Source of the DNA: an uncultured Bacteroidales bacterium
Lineage (GTDB): Bacteria; Bacteroidota; Bacteroidia; Bacteroidales; UBA932
Reading direction: 5' to 3'
NCBI GenBank assembly: GCA_934725575.1
Contig: CAKVCK010000003.1
Location: forward strand, 107,823-171,822
Length of the DNA stretch: 64,000 nt
Shown one piece after another: positions 33,438 to 42,929 of this stretch (the stretch's first letter is position 1; each line of letters starts with the position of its first letter). The notes under the pieces are model-generated. The model did no database searches. It was not told where the DNA came from and saw only the letters and a program-made list of their open reading frames with translations. The position numbers and the translations under genes are program-made.

Positions 33438-34013
33438 TTACTTTTTGGTGACGTCCTTAGGCTCTGCCTCGGAAATGTTCTGTGGAATCGCTTCCCTGAC
33501 AATCTTCTGCTGATCTTCTGTGAGGAAGGTGTAGGCCTTTCCATAGTTTTGCTTGCAGAAGTCGTCACGGACTTCATTGATTGCCTTCACGAGTTCGTTC
33601 TGAACAGCTATGTAGGCCCTGTAGCTGGTTCCACGGTCATTCTGAAGAGAGATGACTCCTTTTGATACGGGATATTCACCGTAGCCCTCGATGTTCTTCA
33701 TCTCCCTTTCAGGAAGGTTCGGGTCGTTGTTAGGGTTTGTGATGAACTCCTTGATCTTGTCCTTGAGCTGGCTAACATCCAAAAGCTGGTCACCGGCAAA
33801 CAGTCTGTCGGAAGAGTTGATCTTCACGATGATGATGTTACGCTTGTTGACCTTCGTGTCTTCCGTTTTCTGATTCTGGTCAGGCATAGGAGGGAGACGG
33901 CGCTGCAAACCTGACTGCTGGTCCATAGTGGAGGTCATCAGGAAGTAGCAGAGCAGAAGGAACGCGATATCGGCTGTCGATTGTGTGTTCAGTCCCGGTG
34001 TTTTTCTTGCCAT
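33438..34013 (-). CDS. ExbD/TolR family biopolymer transport protein (first copy)
   Basis: A 191-residue protein with membrane helix at about 15-32 ('TADIAFLLLCYFLM' with the membrane Asp16) and a longer periplasmic part than its downstream paralogue. Likely forms the ExbB-ExbD proton channel coupling to TonB. Located 17 bases upstream of the second ExbD and 14 bases after the small membrane protein gene. Confidence 0.88.
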   Translation of the reverse strand: MARKTPGLNTQSTADIAFLLLCYFLMTSTMDQQSGLQRRLPPMPDQNQKTEDTKVNKRNIIIVKINSSDRLFAGDQLLDVSQLKDKIKEFITNPNNDPNLPEREMKNIEGYGEYPVSKGVISLQNDRGTSYRAYIAVQNELVKAINEVRDDFCKQNYGKAYTFLTEDQQKIVREAIPQNISEAEPKDVTKK

Positions 34014-34027
34014 AGCTTACTTAGATG

Positions 34028-34438
34028 TTATTTGTTGTTGATCGCGTCTCTGACAGCGCCTACGATGATGGCTACGATAGCGGCTCCACCGAGGACGTAG
34101 GTCAGAAGAAGCATTGTGTCGGTCAGCTTGAGCCACTGGGTGGTCGGCTGTGACTTGACATTGAGTGCAGGCGCGCCCGATGAGAGCACGTATGCCAGGA
34201 TAACCAGAGCGGCTACTCCGACCACCACGCCGGCGGCCTTGAGCAGGTTCTTCGGGTTGTTCCTGCCGGAGATGAATATTGATAGTCCGATCCAGATAAC
34301 CACGGCTGCGATGAACAGCACGTAGGTGTACCTGAGGAGAAGGTCAATGGCAGAACCTCCGTTCACGAAGGCCAGGATGCCAAAGACGATTCCCAAAAGA
34401 CCCAATACCCATCCGGTTATTTTGAATATCTTATTCAT
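34028..34438 (-). CDS. Small membrane protein of the ExbB/ExbD operon
   Basis: A 136-residue protein with about four predicted transmembrane segments (roughly 7-27, 33-53, 66-86 and 108-130). It has no recognised motif. Proteins of this kind occur between ExbB and ExbD in Bacteroidales, so it may assist the energy-coupling complex. That link rests on gene order only. Confidence 0.6.
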   Translation of the reverse strand: MNKIFKITGWVLGLLGIVFGILAFVNGGSAIDLLLRYTYVLFIAAVVIWIGLSIFISGRNNPKNLLKAAGVVVGVAALVILAYVLSSGAPALNVKSQPTTQWLKLTDTMLLLTYVLGGAAIVAIIVGAVRDAINNK

Positions 34439-34469
34439 TATAATCAGATTCTAAAATTGTTGCTACAAA

Positions 34470-35279
34470 TTATTTCTTCTGGTTCTTTGCAAGAACGTCA
34501 ACGAGATCGATGGAAGCGTTCTCCATATCAATTGAGAGAGCGTCGATTCTGGAAAGAATATAGTTGTAGAACACCTGGAGAATCATAGCGACGATAAGAC
34601 CACCTACGGTAGTGATAAGGGCGACCTTCATACCTCCGGCGACGATGTTAGGGGAGATGTCACCTGCGGCCTCGATGGCGTCGAACGCCTGAACCATACC
34701 GATAACTGTTCCCAAGAATCCGAGTGAAGGTGCAAGGGCGATGAACAGGGCGATCCAAGAAAGGTTGTTCTCCATAAGGCTCATCTGGACACCACCGGCT
34801 GAGGTGATTCTCTTTTCAACTACATCAAGACCTTCGTCATAGTGGTTGAGACCATCGTAGAAGATGCTGGCAACCGGGCCTTTGGTGTTGCGGCAAACTT
34901 CCTTTGCCTTCTCAACGCCACCCTGTGCGAGAGCAGCCTCGACGTTCTTGAGGAGCTTCTTGGTGTTGGTCTTTGAGAATGAGAGATAAAGGATTCTCTC
35001 GATCGCGAGGGCAAGACCAATGATGAGGCAGAGGAGGATCATTGACATAAAGCCTGGACCTCCCTGGATGAAATAGGTCTTGATCTGCTGGTGCATAGGA
35101 ACGTCCTCTCCGGTACCCTTGAGGAGATCCTCAGCGGACATTGGCTGGGCTGCGGCGGCAGTCTCAACTTGCTCTGTTGCGGCTGCGTTGTCAGCGGCTG
35201 GCTGATCCTGAGCGGATGCGATGTTTGCAGTGAAGGTGAGAACACCGGCTACTGCCAAAAACATGAAAAACTTTTTCAT
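34470..35279 (-). CDS. MotA/TolQ/ExbB family proton channel protein
   Basis: A 269-residue protein with an apparent N-terminal signal peptide (to about residue 23, ANIASAQDQ), a Gln/Ala-rich stretch and three transmembrane helices (about 73-95, 175-200 and 213-240). Conserved ExbB features are 'LIGLALAIERILYLS' and 'LGFLGTVIGMVQAFDAIEAAGDISPNIVAGGMKVALITT' (split here by function: helices 2 and 3). It forms the proton channel with the ExbD proteins. First gene of the four-gene operon. Confidence 0.9.
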   Translation of the reverse strand: MKKFFMFLAVAGVLTFTANIASAQDQPAADNAAATEQVETAAAAQPMSAEDLLKGTGEDVPMHQQIKTYFIQGGPGFMSMILLCLIIGLALAIERILYLSFSKTNTKKLLKNVEAALAQGGVEKAKEVCRNTKGPVASIFYDGLNHYDEGLDVVEKRITSAGGVQMSLMENNLSWIALFIALAPSLGFLGTVIGMVQAFDAIEAAGDISPNIVAGGMKVALITTVGGLIVAMILQVFYNYILSRIDALSIDMENASIDLVDVLAKNQKK

Positions 35280-35408
35280 AACTGTTTTTGTGTGTTTAAT
35301 TTTAATTGATAATGTATTAAATAGTTATCTTTCCCTGTGGCTTCCCGAAAGCGTAAAACCTTCTAAAAAACCGTTGCAATTTACTAAATTATTTCCAATT
35401 GGCAATAT

Positions 35409-36443
35409 TTATAAGGAAATTTCTCCACGCAGATTTTCTCCAAGTCTTGACTTCACCCATTCGTTGTCCTGACAACTGCCCATAAGGTAGAACAGTTTGG
35501 CGAGCGCGCTTTCGGTTGTGATGTCAGCTCCGGAGACGACTCCGGCCTTTTCGAGAGCCTTTCCGGTGGCGTAGATGTCCATATTTACAGTGCCTGACAG
35601 GCATTGTGTAACGTTCATCAGGACCTTGCCCATCCCGGCCGCCTCCTTGACTGTATCCAGAAACCATTGCCTTGACGGGGCGTTTCCGGAACCATAGGTC
35701 TCGATGATGGCGGCGCGGACATCGGGGCCGCAAAGGAAATACCTCATCACCTGCGGAGTGATTCCCGGATGCACCTTGAGGATAGAGACCCTTGTGTCCA
35801 GCCCGGTGCTGATCCTGAGCGGCTCGTCCCATCTGGCGGGACGACGTATGATGCCGTCATTGTATTTGATGCTGATGCCGGCCTCTGCCAGCGGAGGGCA
35901 GTTCGGCGAGCGGAAAGCACTGAAATCCTCCGAACTGATCTTGACCGAGCGGTTGCCTCTCAACAGCTTGGAATTGAAGAATATGCTGACCTCGGGCACC
36001 CTCGGATGACCTCCGGAGTCCTTGGCCGAGGCGATCTCGACCGCGGAGATCAGATTCTCCTTGCCGTCGGTGCGCGGCACTCCGATAGGGAGCTGGCTTC
36101 CGGTGAAAACGACCGGCTTCGCCAGATTCTCAAGCATAAAGCTCAGGGCGGATGCTGAATATGCCATCGTGTCCGTTCCGTGAAGGACCACAAATCCGTC
36201 ATATTCATCATAACGTTCCTGGATCAGCGAGGCGAGTGACTGCCAGAATGATGGCTCGACATCCGAGGAGTCGATCAGCGGGTCGAAAGTGTACGCGTCG
36301 ATGCGCAATGCGAATTTCTGCAGCTCAGGAACCTCGTCCAGGATCTGGCGGAAGTCGAACGGCTTGAGGGTCAGGTCCTGCGGATCCTGCTTCATTCCTA
36401 TCGTTCCTCCTGTGTAAATCATCAGAATTGAAGATCGTTTCAT
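35409..36443 (-). CDS. ansA: Type I L-asparaginase
   Basis: A 344-residue cytoplasmic-type asparaginase without a signal peptide. The two threonine motifs are 'YTGGTIG' (residues 10-16) and 'VLHGTDTMAYSASAL'. It hydrolyses asparagine to aspartate and ammonia. The start ATG overlaps the stop of the tatD gene by 4 bases, so the two are coupled. Confidence 0.9.
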   Translation of the reverse strand: MKRSSILMIYTGGTIGMKQDPQDLTLKPFDFRQILDEVPELQKFALRIDAYTFDPLIDSSDVEPSFWQSLASLIQERYDEYDGFVVLHGTDTMAYSASALSFMLENLAKPVVFTGSQLPIGVPRTDGKENLISAVEIASAKDSGGHPRVPEVSIFFNSKLLRGNRSVKISSEDFSAFRSPNCPPLAEAGISIKYNDGIIRRPARWDEPLRISTGLDTRVSILKVHPGITPQVMRYFLCGPDVRAAIIETYGSGNAPSRQWFLDTVKEAAGMGKVLMNVTQCLSGTVNMDIYATGKALEKAGVVSGADITTESALAKLFYLMGSCQDNEWVKSRLGENLRGEISL

Positions 36444-37222
36444 ATTCCGAAAAGAGTTTTGGCGTTATTTGTGGTTGTCTCCGCAACCTCCTCGACCGGG
36501 ATGCCTTTGAGTTCGGCGATTTTCGCGGCGATCAGCGGAATGTATGAGCTTTCGTTGCGTTTTCCTCGGTAAGGCACAGGTGTCAGGTATGGCGCGTCAG
36601 TCTCAAGCACTATCCTGTCAAGCGGGACGTTACGGACGACTTCGGCGAGTCCGGCGTTCTTGAATGTGACCACACCGCCTACTCCGATGTACCAGTCCCC
36701 AAGCCGTTGAAGCTCCTGAAAAGACTCAAGGCTGCCGCTGTAGGCGTGCATATTCCCTCTCAATCCTTTATGCCTTCTTATGATCTTAAGGAAGTCTCCC
36801 ATAGCGTCCCGCAGGTGGATGTTGACCGGAAGGGAACGTTCGGCCGCGAAGTCGAGCTGCCATTCCAAGGCCTCTTTCTGCTCTTCGGCGGAATCCTTGC
36901 CTTCGTGATAGTCAAGTCCTATCTCTCCTACCGCCACCACCTTGCGATCCCCTCTGGCTTCCCATCCTTCCAGAAAGCGGAGCATTTTGTCAATCTCTGT
37001 CCGCCAGTCCTTGCCGACCGACCCGGGGTAGAGTCCGATCATCGGACGCAGCGCGTCTGGATGGCGGTCCACAAGCGAGAACATCGCCTCGCGCTCGGAG
37101 CTGTCGATGTCCGGCTGTAGCATAAGGCTTACCCCCGCCTCTTTCGCCCTACGGATGTAGTATTCCTCTTCACCGGAAAAGGCTTCATCGGAAATATGAC
37201 AATGTGTGTCGATATAAATCAT
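36440..37222 (-). CDS. TatD family DNase/hydrolase
   Basis: A 260-residue metal-dependent hydrolase. Metal ligands are in 'DTHCHISD' near the N-terminus, 'GEIGLDYH' (Glu) and 'ETDAPYLTP' (Asp). TatD proteins are 3'-5' nucleases with roles in DNA quality control. The start at 37222 (MIYIDTHCH) is preferred because the 26 residues before it are unrelated to the family. A TATCTTTG box ends 6 bases before this ATG, which suggests a nearly leaderless message. Confidence 0.88.
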   Translation of the reverse strand: MIYIDTHCHISDEAFSGEEEYYIRRAKEAGVSLMLQPDIDSSEREAMFSLVDRHPDALRPMIGLYPGSVGKDWRTEIDKMLRFLEGWEARGDRKVVAVGEIGLDYHEGKDSAEEQKEALEWQLDFAAERSLPVNIHLRDAMGDFLKIIRRHKGLRGNMHAYSGSLESFQELQRLGDWYIGVGGVVTFKNAGLAEVVRNVPLDRIVLETDAPYLTPVPYRGKRNESSYIPLIAAKIAELKGIPVEEVAETTTNNAKTLFGI

Positions 37223-37227
37223 AAGGT

Positions 37228-37235
37228 CAAAGATA
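37228..37235 (-). promoter_or_regulatory. Possible -7 box of the tatD-ansA operon
   Basis: TATCTTTG on the - strand ends 6 bases before the chosen ATG. No convincing -33 TTTG was found at the right distance. Confidence 0.35.
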
Positions 37236-37402
37236 GCCATTTTTTCGACATTGATCCATCGTCCGTCCTGAGCGCTCTGATAAAAAACATAAATATTCAT
37301 AAGAAACGTAAATTATTATGTCTTTTACCCCCTTGGATTGAGAGTGAAGTCTCTAATTTGCGTCGCCGGCGATCGTGCCGGGAAATTTATATGAAGTAAG
37401 CT

Positions 37403-38584
37403 ATGATTGTTTCTTTTGAGGAAAGGGTGGGGCTGTGTGCCTTGAACCGTATATTCGGTTTCGAGCCGAAGGTCGGATTGAGACTGATCGAGGAATTCGG
37501 AGGCGCCGAGGCTGTGTTCAGGGACGCGGAGGAGGCCGGAAAGGTTTTGGGGGCATATTCAAAGACAAGGTTCGCGACGCTTGTGACAGAAAGCGCGTTT
37601 GAGTCGGCGGCGATGGAACTTGAGGACCTGGAAAGCAAGGGATGCCGTTTTGTCGGAATAGGCGAAAAAGACTATCCCGGTCTTCTGATGGAATGTGACG
37701 ACCCTCCGATCGGCCTATATTATAAAGGTGTGTCTTCGCCGGAGATTGTGTTTGAGGGACTTCCGCAGATTGCCGTTGTCGGGACCAGAGGTCTGACCCA
37801 CTATGGGAAGGATTGGTGCCGGAGGATAGTCGGGGCGATGGCTCGTTCCGGTGTCAAGCCTTTGGTTGTCAGCGGACTCGCCCTCGGGGTTGATGTCACG
37901 GCCCATAGGGCGGCGATCGAGGCGGGGCTCCCTACTGTGGCTGTGATGGCGACCGGCATAGACGATCTGTACCCGTCAAGGAACAGGGACGTGGGAGAAC
38001 TGATCGCTTCGACTCCCGGCTGCGCGCTGGTCACGGACTACCCGCCAGGAACACAGGCCGTCAGGATAAATTTCCTGAGGCGCAACCGGATTATAGCGGG
38101 AATATGCAGGGCCACGATTCTTGTGGAGTCGAAGATACGTGGCGGCGGGATGATGACGGCTCGTCTCGCAGCATCGTACGGCAGGGATGTGTTTGCCTTG
38201 CCCGGCAGAATCGATGATCCGGTCTCGCAGGGATGCAACCTCTTGATAAGAGAGAACATAGCCGAACAGATAGGCGATCTTGGAGAACTTGTCGCAAGGC
38301 TCGGATTAGGCAAGGCGGATCTTCGACGGAAGGAAGATTTCAAGGAAGAAATAGAAAACTATTACAAAGGACAACTTCCGGATAATGAATATGATGACAT
38401 CCTCAGACTGGCGTTGGCGGTGAAAAGTCGTCGCGGAGTGTCGATTGATGAGTTGTGCGAGAGGCTGAAGTGGACCTACGGCAAGGTCAGCGGACTGGTC
38501 ACAACCTTGGAATGTGACGGCTTCATCACAGTCGATCTCCTTCAGCATTGCTACCCTGCAACGCAAAAGCCTTCATCCGGATGA
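37403..38584 (+). CDS. dprA: DNA-processing protein DprA
   Basis: A 393-residue DprA. The Rossmann-like core has 'VVGTRGLTHYG', 'VVSGLALGVDVTAHRAA', 'VMATGIDDLYP', 'FLRRNRIIAG', 'RGGGMMTARLAASYGRDVFALPG' and 'GCNLLI'. A C-terminal winged-helix segment (about 325-385) follows. DprA loads RecA onto incoming single strands in natural transformation and is also common in non-competent bacteria. It is the only transformation-related gene in the window and is transcribed divergently from tatD. Confidence 0.93.
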   Translation: MIVSFEERVGLCALNRIFGFEPKVGLRLIEEFGGAEAVFRDAEEAGKVLGAYSKTRFATLVTESAFESAAMELEDLESKGCRFVGIGEKDYPGLLMECDDPPIGLYYKGVSSPEIVFEGLPQIAVVGTRGLTHYGKDWCRRIVGAMARSGVKPLVVSGLALGVDVTAHRAAIEAGLPTVAVMATGIDDLYPSRNRDVGELIASTPGCALVTDYPPGTQAVRINFLRRNRIIAGICRATILVESKIRGGGMMTARLAASYGRDVFALPGRIDDPVSQGCNLLIRENIAEQIGDLGELVARLGLGKADLRRKEDFKEEIENYYKGQLPDNEYDDILRLALAVKSRRGVSIDELCERLKWTYGKVSGLVTTLECDGFITVDLLQHCYPATQKPSSG

Positions 38585-38615
38585 TGGGTTAAAGAGGCCG
38601 AGGCGCTATGCCGGT

Positions 38616-39665
38616 CTATACGACCAGCATAGCGTCTCCGTAAGGGCCGAAGCGATAGCCTTCGTCCAAGGCGACCTTGTAGGCGTTCATAACGTTGTTG
38701 AAGCCCCCGAACGCGGCAACGGCCATCAGCATAGTCGATTCCGGAAGATGGAATCCTGAGACCACAGCGTCAGGTACGGAAAACTCGTAAGGAGGGAATA
38801 TGAACTTGTTCGTCCATCCGTCGTAAGGCTTCACCTCGTGGGTGGTGGTGACGTATGTCTCAAGGCCTCTGAGCACGGTAGTACCAACGGCCAGCACCTT
38901 GTGCCCGCCGTTCTTGGCCTTGTTGATGATCTCGCACGCCTCCGGAGTGATGATCAGCCTTTCGGAATCCATCCTGTGCTTGGACAAATCCTCCACGTCA
39001 ACCCTGCGGAACTGTCCGATGCCCATATGCTCTGTGATGAAGGCTTTGTCGATGTCCTTGAGAATCATTCTGTTGAACAACTCGCGGCTGAAATGCGTGC
39101 CGGCGGCCGGAACCGCCACCGCTCCTTCGTTCTTTGCGAAGATGGTCTGGTAGTTCTCGTTGTCCTCAGGGGTGATCTTCGACTTCACCCATTTCGGAAC
39201 CGGAATCTCGCCAAGGCTGAACAATGACCTCTTGAAGTCCTCGTAAGGCCCGTCGTAGAGGAATCGCAGTGTACGCCCCCTGGAAGTGGTGTTGTCAATG
39301 ACTTCTGCCACAAGACTTTGATCGTCACCGAAATAGAGCTTGTTGCCGATTCGGATCTTCCTGGCCGGATCCACGATCACATCCCAGAGGTGCTGCTCGC
39401 GGTTGAGCTCCCTCAGCAGGAAGACCATAATGTCCGCGCCGGTCTTCTCTTTCTTGCCGTAAAGGCGCGCCGGGAACACCTTTGTGTCGTTGAACACGAA
39501 CGTGTCTCCTTTGCCGAAATAGTCGATGATGTCCTTGAATATCCTGTGCTCGATCTCGCCGGTATCCTTATGCACGACCATAAGCCGGCATTCGTCGCGC
39601 CATCTGGTCGGCTCCTGGGCCACACGTTCCTTCGGAAGAAGGAATTGGAATTGTGAAAGTTTCAT
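38616..39665 (-). CDS. queA: tRNA preQ1(34) S-adenosylmethionine ribosyltransferase-isomerase
   Basis: A 349-residue QueA, the usual size. It transfers the ribosyl part of SAM to preQ1 at the tRNA wobble position to make epoxyqueuosine. Characteristic segments are 'TFVFNDTKVFPARLYG', 'GAVAVPAAGTHFSREL' and 'AVGTTVLRGLE'. The ATG at 39665 (MKLSQFQFLLP) is chosen over one four codons upstream since the family starts there; it lies in a GAATATG context. Convergent with dprA, 31 bases apart. Confidence 0.93.
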   Translation of the reverse strand: MKLSQFQFLLPKERVAQEPTRWRDECRLMVVHKDTGEIEHRIFKDIIDYFGKGDTFVFNDTKVFPARLYGKKEKTGADIMVFLLRELNREQHLWDVIVDPARKIRIGNKLYFGDDQSLVAEVIDNTTSRGRTLRFLYDGPYEDFKRSLFSLGEIPVPKWVKSKITPEDNENYQTIFAKNEGAVAVPAAGTHFSRELFNRMILKDIDKAFITEHMGIGQFRRVDVEDLSKHRMDSERLIITPEACEIINKAKNGGHKVLAVGTTVLRGLETYVTTTHEVKPYDGWTNKFIFPPYEFSVPDAVVSGFHLPESTMLMAVAAFGGFNNVMNAYKVALDEGYRFGPYGDAMLVV

Positions 39666-39742
39666 ATTCGATAACAATCGTTATAGTCAATCCTTTAATA
39701 TACGGCATTGGCTGATGAAAAGTTTCACAATTAATGAATATC

Positions 39743-40354
39743 TTAGATTTTGGCTTCCCGGAACACCTCCACGATGGACGGATAAGTGTTCTTGAGGTAC
39801 GGTGAAAGGCCGGATCGGGCCACCCAGGCGGCCTTTGTGATGTCCTCGTCCCGTTGAGGCGTGAGGTTCACAGGATCTGTGTAGAGCATATCGTACCACC
39901 ACGTGTGCTTGAGGTGCCATATTCCGTCGCGCCGGTAGCAGTGGTCGGTGACGCAGATCAGACCCCTCAGTTCCAGATCTCCCACTCCGGTCTCTTCCTG
40001 GACTTCACGAAGGGCTGTGACGCTGATGTCCTCGCCGGCTTCCTGATGCCCCTTCGGCAGGTCCCAGAGGCCGTTTCTGCTGATAAGGAGCACATCCTCC
40101 CTGCGGTTCGACACCAGCCCGCCGGCGGCGTTTACCTCCTTGAACCTGGAACAGAACTCTTTGTACGTCGTCTCAATGTCTGCTGTCGGGATGTAGATCC
40201 GCGCGAGGGTGTCCGATGTCTCGAACATCGTCACCAATGCGGTGATGTCCGGGTTGCAGCCGAGGTGCAGCTCGATCGAATTCGGGTCGGACAGAGCCTG
40301 TTCCTGCGGAGAACAGATGATCATACATCTCTTTTCAAGGTAAATCTTGTGCAT
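39743..40354 (-). CDS. Nudix hydrolase
   Basis: A 203-residue protein with a Nudix box 'GHQEAGEDISVTALREVQEETGV' (read here as G-x5-E-x7-REVQEETG) in its second half. The first 90 residues form an extra domain with no recognised function. The family hydrolyses nucleoside diphosphates linked to other groups; the substrate cannot be told. Transcribed on its own, divergent from pyrE. Confidence 0.85.
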   Translation of the reverse strand: MHKIYLEKRCMIICSPQEQALSDPNSIELHLGCNPDITALVTMFETSDTLARIYIPTADIETTYKEFCSRFKEVNAAGGLVSNRREDVLLISRNGLWDLPKGHQEAGEDISVTALREVQEETGVGDLELRGLICVTDHCYRRDGIWHLKHTWWYDMLYTDPVNLTPQRDEDITKAAWVARSGLSPYLKNTYPSIVEVFREAKI

Positions 40355-40385
40355 CCCGTGAGTAAGATATTGACGTAAAACTATT

Positions 40386-40393
40386 ATATTTGT
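40386..40393 (+). promoter_or_regulatory. -7 box of pyrE
   Basis: TATATTTG matches TAnnTTTG and lies 31 bases before the ATG at 40425. The -33 region has no perfect TTTG; a TTGA occurs closer than normal. Confidence 0.4.
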
Positions 40394-40424
40394 ATGCTGT
40401 GTGCAAAGTTAATAATCATTTTCA

Positions 40425-41063
40425 ATGAATATGGAAAACATCGACAGAAAACTTGCTTCCGAGCTTCTTCGCATAAAAGCCGTTCTGCTCAGGCCTGACG
40501 AGCCTTTCACCTGGGCCTCAGGCTGGCATTCACCGATTTACTGTGACAACCGCCGGATTCTTTCCGATCCGGAGCTGCGCTCAAAGGTCGCCGGTTGGCT
40601 GGCCGAGACCGCCGCGAAAGAGTGTCCGGAGGCCGAGATTGTGGCCGGAGTGGCCACTGGAGCGATCGCTCACGGGGTTCTGGCCGCTGACAGGATGGAG
40701 AAACCGTTCGTCTATGTACGCCCGAAACCGAAGGATCACGGAACCGGATCGCAGATCGAGGGCGTTTTGCCTAAGGGCTCGAAAGTCGTTGTGGTTGAGG
40801 ATCTTATCTCGACGGGAATGAGCAGCCTCGCCGCTGTGAAGGCTCTGCGTGACGCCGGAGCCGAGGTGCTGGGAATGGTCGCCATATTCACGTACGGGTT
40901 TGACCTTGCCGCCAGGCGTTTCGAGGAAGAAGGTGTGAGGCTGAAGACTCTTTCCTGCTATGACGCTCTGATCGAGGAGGCTACGGAGACCGGATATGTC
41001 CGTGAGTCGGATGTCGAGGTTCTGCGCCAGTGGAGGAGGAACCCTTCCGAATGGAATAAGTAA
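40425..41063 (+). CDS. pyrE: Orotate phosphoribosyltransferase
   Basis: A 212-residue enzyme that joins orotate to PRPP to give OMP in pyrimidine synthesis. The PRPP motif is 'VVVVEDLISTGMSS', with 'YVRPKPKDHG' in the flexible loop. A second ATG two codons downstream (40431) is an equally possible start; both lie in ATGAATATGG. First gene of a + strand group with the SRPBCC protein and the methyltransferase. Confidence 0.93.
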   Translation: MNMENIDRKLASELLRIKAVLLRPDEPFTWASGWHSPIYCDNRRILSDPELRSKVAGWLAETAAKECPEAEIVAGVATGAIAHGVLAADRMEKPFVYVRPKPKDHGTGSQIEGVLPKGSKVVVVEDLISTGMSSLAAVKALRDAGAEVLGMVAIFTYGFDLAARRFEEEGVRLKTLSCYDALIEEATETGYVRESDVEVLRQWRRNPSEWNK

Positions 41064-41104
41064 TATTCCTTGACCGACGTTGAGGAAGTATAATTTATAT
41101 TATT

Positions 41105-41581
41105 ATGGCTACAGAGATAACAAGCAAACACGGATTGGTCTCCAAGCAGCCGTTTGAGCTGTATATGGCCTTTGTGGATATGCGTAATTTCCTTCAGTTC
41201 CTCCCTGAGGAGCGGAAGGCGAATGTGGAGGCGGATTATGACACGATCTCCGCGACGGTGCAGGGCTTTAAGATCGGGGTGATGGTCAAGAACAGGACTC
41301 CGTATTCGAGCATCGAGTTCATCGACAACGGTGCTCCGTTCCAGTTCGGCGGCACGCTGCATTTTGACGCGGTGCCGAGCGACCCTTCCAAGACAGATTT
41401 CCACATCGATTTCCACGCTGACTTGAATCTGATGATGAAGATGATGCTTGGCGGGAAGATCCGTGAGGCTATGAACAAGATGGTGGACGGTCTTGTGGCG
41501 ATGTCCGAGGGCAGAATGCCGGACGGAATCGATGAGGAGACCCTCCGCAAGATGAAAGAGAAACTCGACGGAAATCAGTAG
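41105..41581 (+). CDS. SRPBCC-fold protein of unknown ligand
   Basis: A 158-residue protein with a predicted helix-grip (START-like) fold: an N-terminal strand with a 'PFELYMAFVDMRNFLQFLPEER' region split between strand and helix, central strands ('QGFKIGVMVKN', 'SSIEFIDN') and a long C-terminal helix rich in Met. This fold usually binds a hydrophobic ligand, but no catalytic residues can be named. The gene lies between pyrE and an rRNA methyltransferase and touches the latter (no gap). Confidence 0.6.
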   Translation: MATEITSKHGLVSKQPFELYMAFVDMRNFLQFLPEERKANVEADYDTISATVQGFKIGVMVKNRTPYSSIEFIDNGAPFQFGGTLHFDAVPSDPSKTDFHIDFHADLNLMMKMMLGGKIREAMNKMVDGLVAMSEGRMPDGIDEETLRKMKEKLDGNQ

Positions 41582-42919
41582 ATGCAAGGTTTGGACGACA
41601 TTCAGCTTCGGGACATCCTGACCAGGGCGATCGGGCCGGAAAGAGCCGGTGTCGCCTTGGAGGCTTTCCATCAGCCGGCTTCGGTGTCTGTCCGGATCAA
41701 TCCTTTCAAAGTGGATGAGCCGGAAAGGTTCGCCAGGGCACATTTTAAGACGGAAATCCGGAATGTCCCTTGGAGTCCCTGCGGATTTATGCTCGGCGAA
41801 AGGCCTGATTTCACATTGGATCCGTTGTTCCACTGCGGGTGCTACTACGTCCAGGACTCTTCAGCAATGGTCGTCGGCAGCATATTCAGAGATATGCTCC
41901 AAAAAATTGAGGATTGTTTCCGGCCGCTGAGAGTCCTGGATTTGTGCGCCGCGCCGGGGGGAAAGAGCACGGATCTGGCCGCTTCGCTCCGTTCCACGTT
42001 CGGGGATGATTTTCTGCTTGTCTCGAATGAGGTTATGCGTTCCAGAGCTTCTGTGCTGGCGGACAACATCGCTTTGTGGGGCGATCCCAATGTGGTCGTG
42101 ACGAGCGTGGATCCAAAAGCGTTCGCAAGGCTGGAGGGCTTTTTCGACATCATCGTGACCGATGTCCCTTGCTCGGGCGAGGGAATGTTCCGCAAGGACT
42201 CAAAGGCGGTCGAGGACTGGTCGGAGAATGTTGTGAACCTTTGCTCGGCAAGACAGAGAAGGATCTTGGCCGATGTCTGGCCGGCGCTCCGCAGAGGCGG
42301 AAGCCTGATATATTCAACCTGCACCTTTGAGGAAGCGGAGAATGACGCTGTGATGGAATGGGTCGCCGGCGATCTTGGAGGGAGTTTTTATGAATATGAC
42401 TACTCATCTCTCGAAGGGGTGGTTCCAACACGTACCGGCGGACTGCTTGTCCCTGGATTCGTGAAAGGGGAGGGGCAGTTTGTCTCCGCTTTGGAGAAAA
42501 ACACCGGTGTGGACGGTTTCAGGCTTTCCGGAAAACCTGCCGTCGGCGCGGCCGAGAAGCGGAAAGGGAATCTGCTCCTACATATTCCTGAAGCCATAGT
42601 CCGTGAGGTCGGCGCGCTTGAACCGTTGCGTCCGATCCAGACCGGGGTGGCAAAAGGTGAGTTGAAGGGGCGGGATCTGGTGCCATCGGCGGACTGGGCT
42701 TTGAGCCTCGCGCTTCCGGAAGGGGACTATCCGGTGGCGGATTTGGACCGTGAGACAGCCCTAAGGTTCCTGCACCGCGACACTATATTCCTGAAAGACG
42801 CTCCGAAGGGGTTTGTACTGGTGCGTTTTGAAGGGCGCCCGCTCGGCTTTGTGAAGAACCTTGGAACCAGATGCAACAACCTTCACCCTCAGGGGCGGAA
42901 AATTAAAATGGATGTGTAA
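41582..42919 (+). CDS. RsmF-like rRNA/tRNA cytosine-C5 methyltransferase
   Basis: A 445-residue member of the NOL1/NOP2/Sun family. SAM motif 'DLCAAPGGKST', catalytic-type cysteines in 'TDVPCSGEGMFRKD' and 'IYSTCTF', and a C-terminal RNA-binding part including 'FLKDAPKGFVLVRFEGRPLGFVKN' (shown as PUA-like region only). It makes 5-methylcytidine in 16S rRNA or tRNA. It starts directly after the preceding stop. Confidence 0.88.
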   Translation: MQGLDDIQLRDILTRAIGPERAGVALEAFHQPASVSVRINPFKVDEPERFARAHFKTEIRNVPWSPCGFMLGERPDFTLDPLFHCGCYYVQDSSAMVVGSIFRDMLQKIEDCFRPLRVLDLCAAPGGKSTDLAASLRSTFGDDFLLVSNEVMRSRASVLADNIALWGDPNVVVTSVDPKAFARLEGFFDIIVTDVPCSGEGMFRKDSKAVEDWSENVVNLCSARQRRILADVWPALRRGGSLIYSTCTFEEAENDAVMEWVAGDLGGSFYEYDYSSLEGVVPTRTGGLLVPGFVKGEGQFVSALEKNTGVDGFRLSGKPAVGAAEKRKGNLLLHIPEAIVREVGALEPLRPIQTGVAKGELKGRDLVPSADWALSLALPEGDYPVADLDRETALRFLHRDTIFLKDAPKGFVLVRFEGRPLGFVKNLGTRCNNLHPQGRKIKMDV

Positions 42920-42929
42920 ATAATTGAAT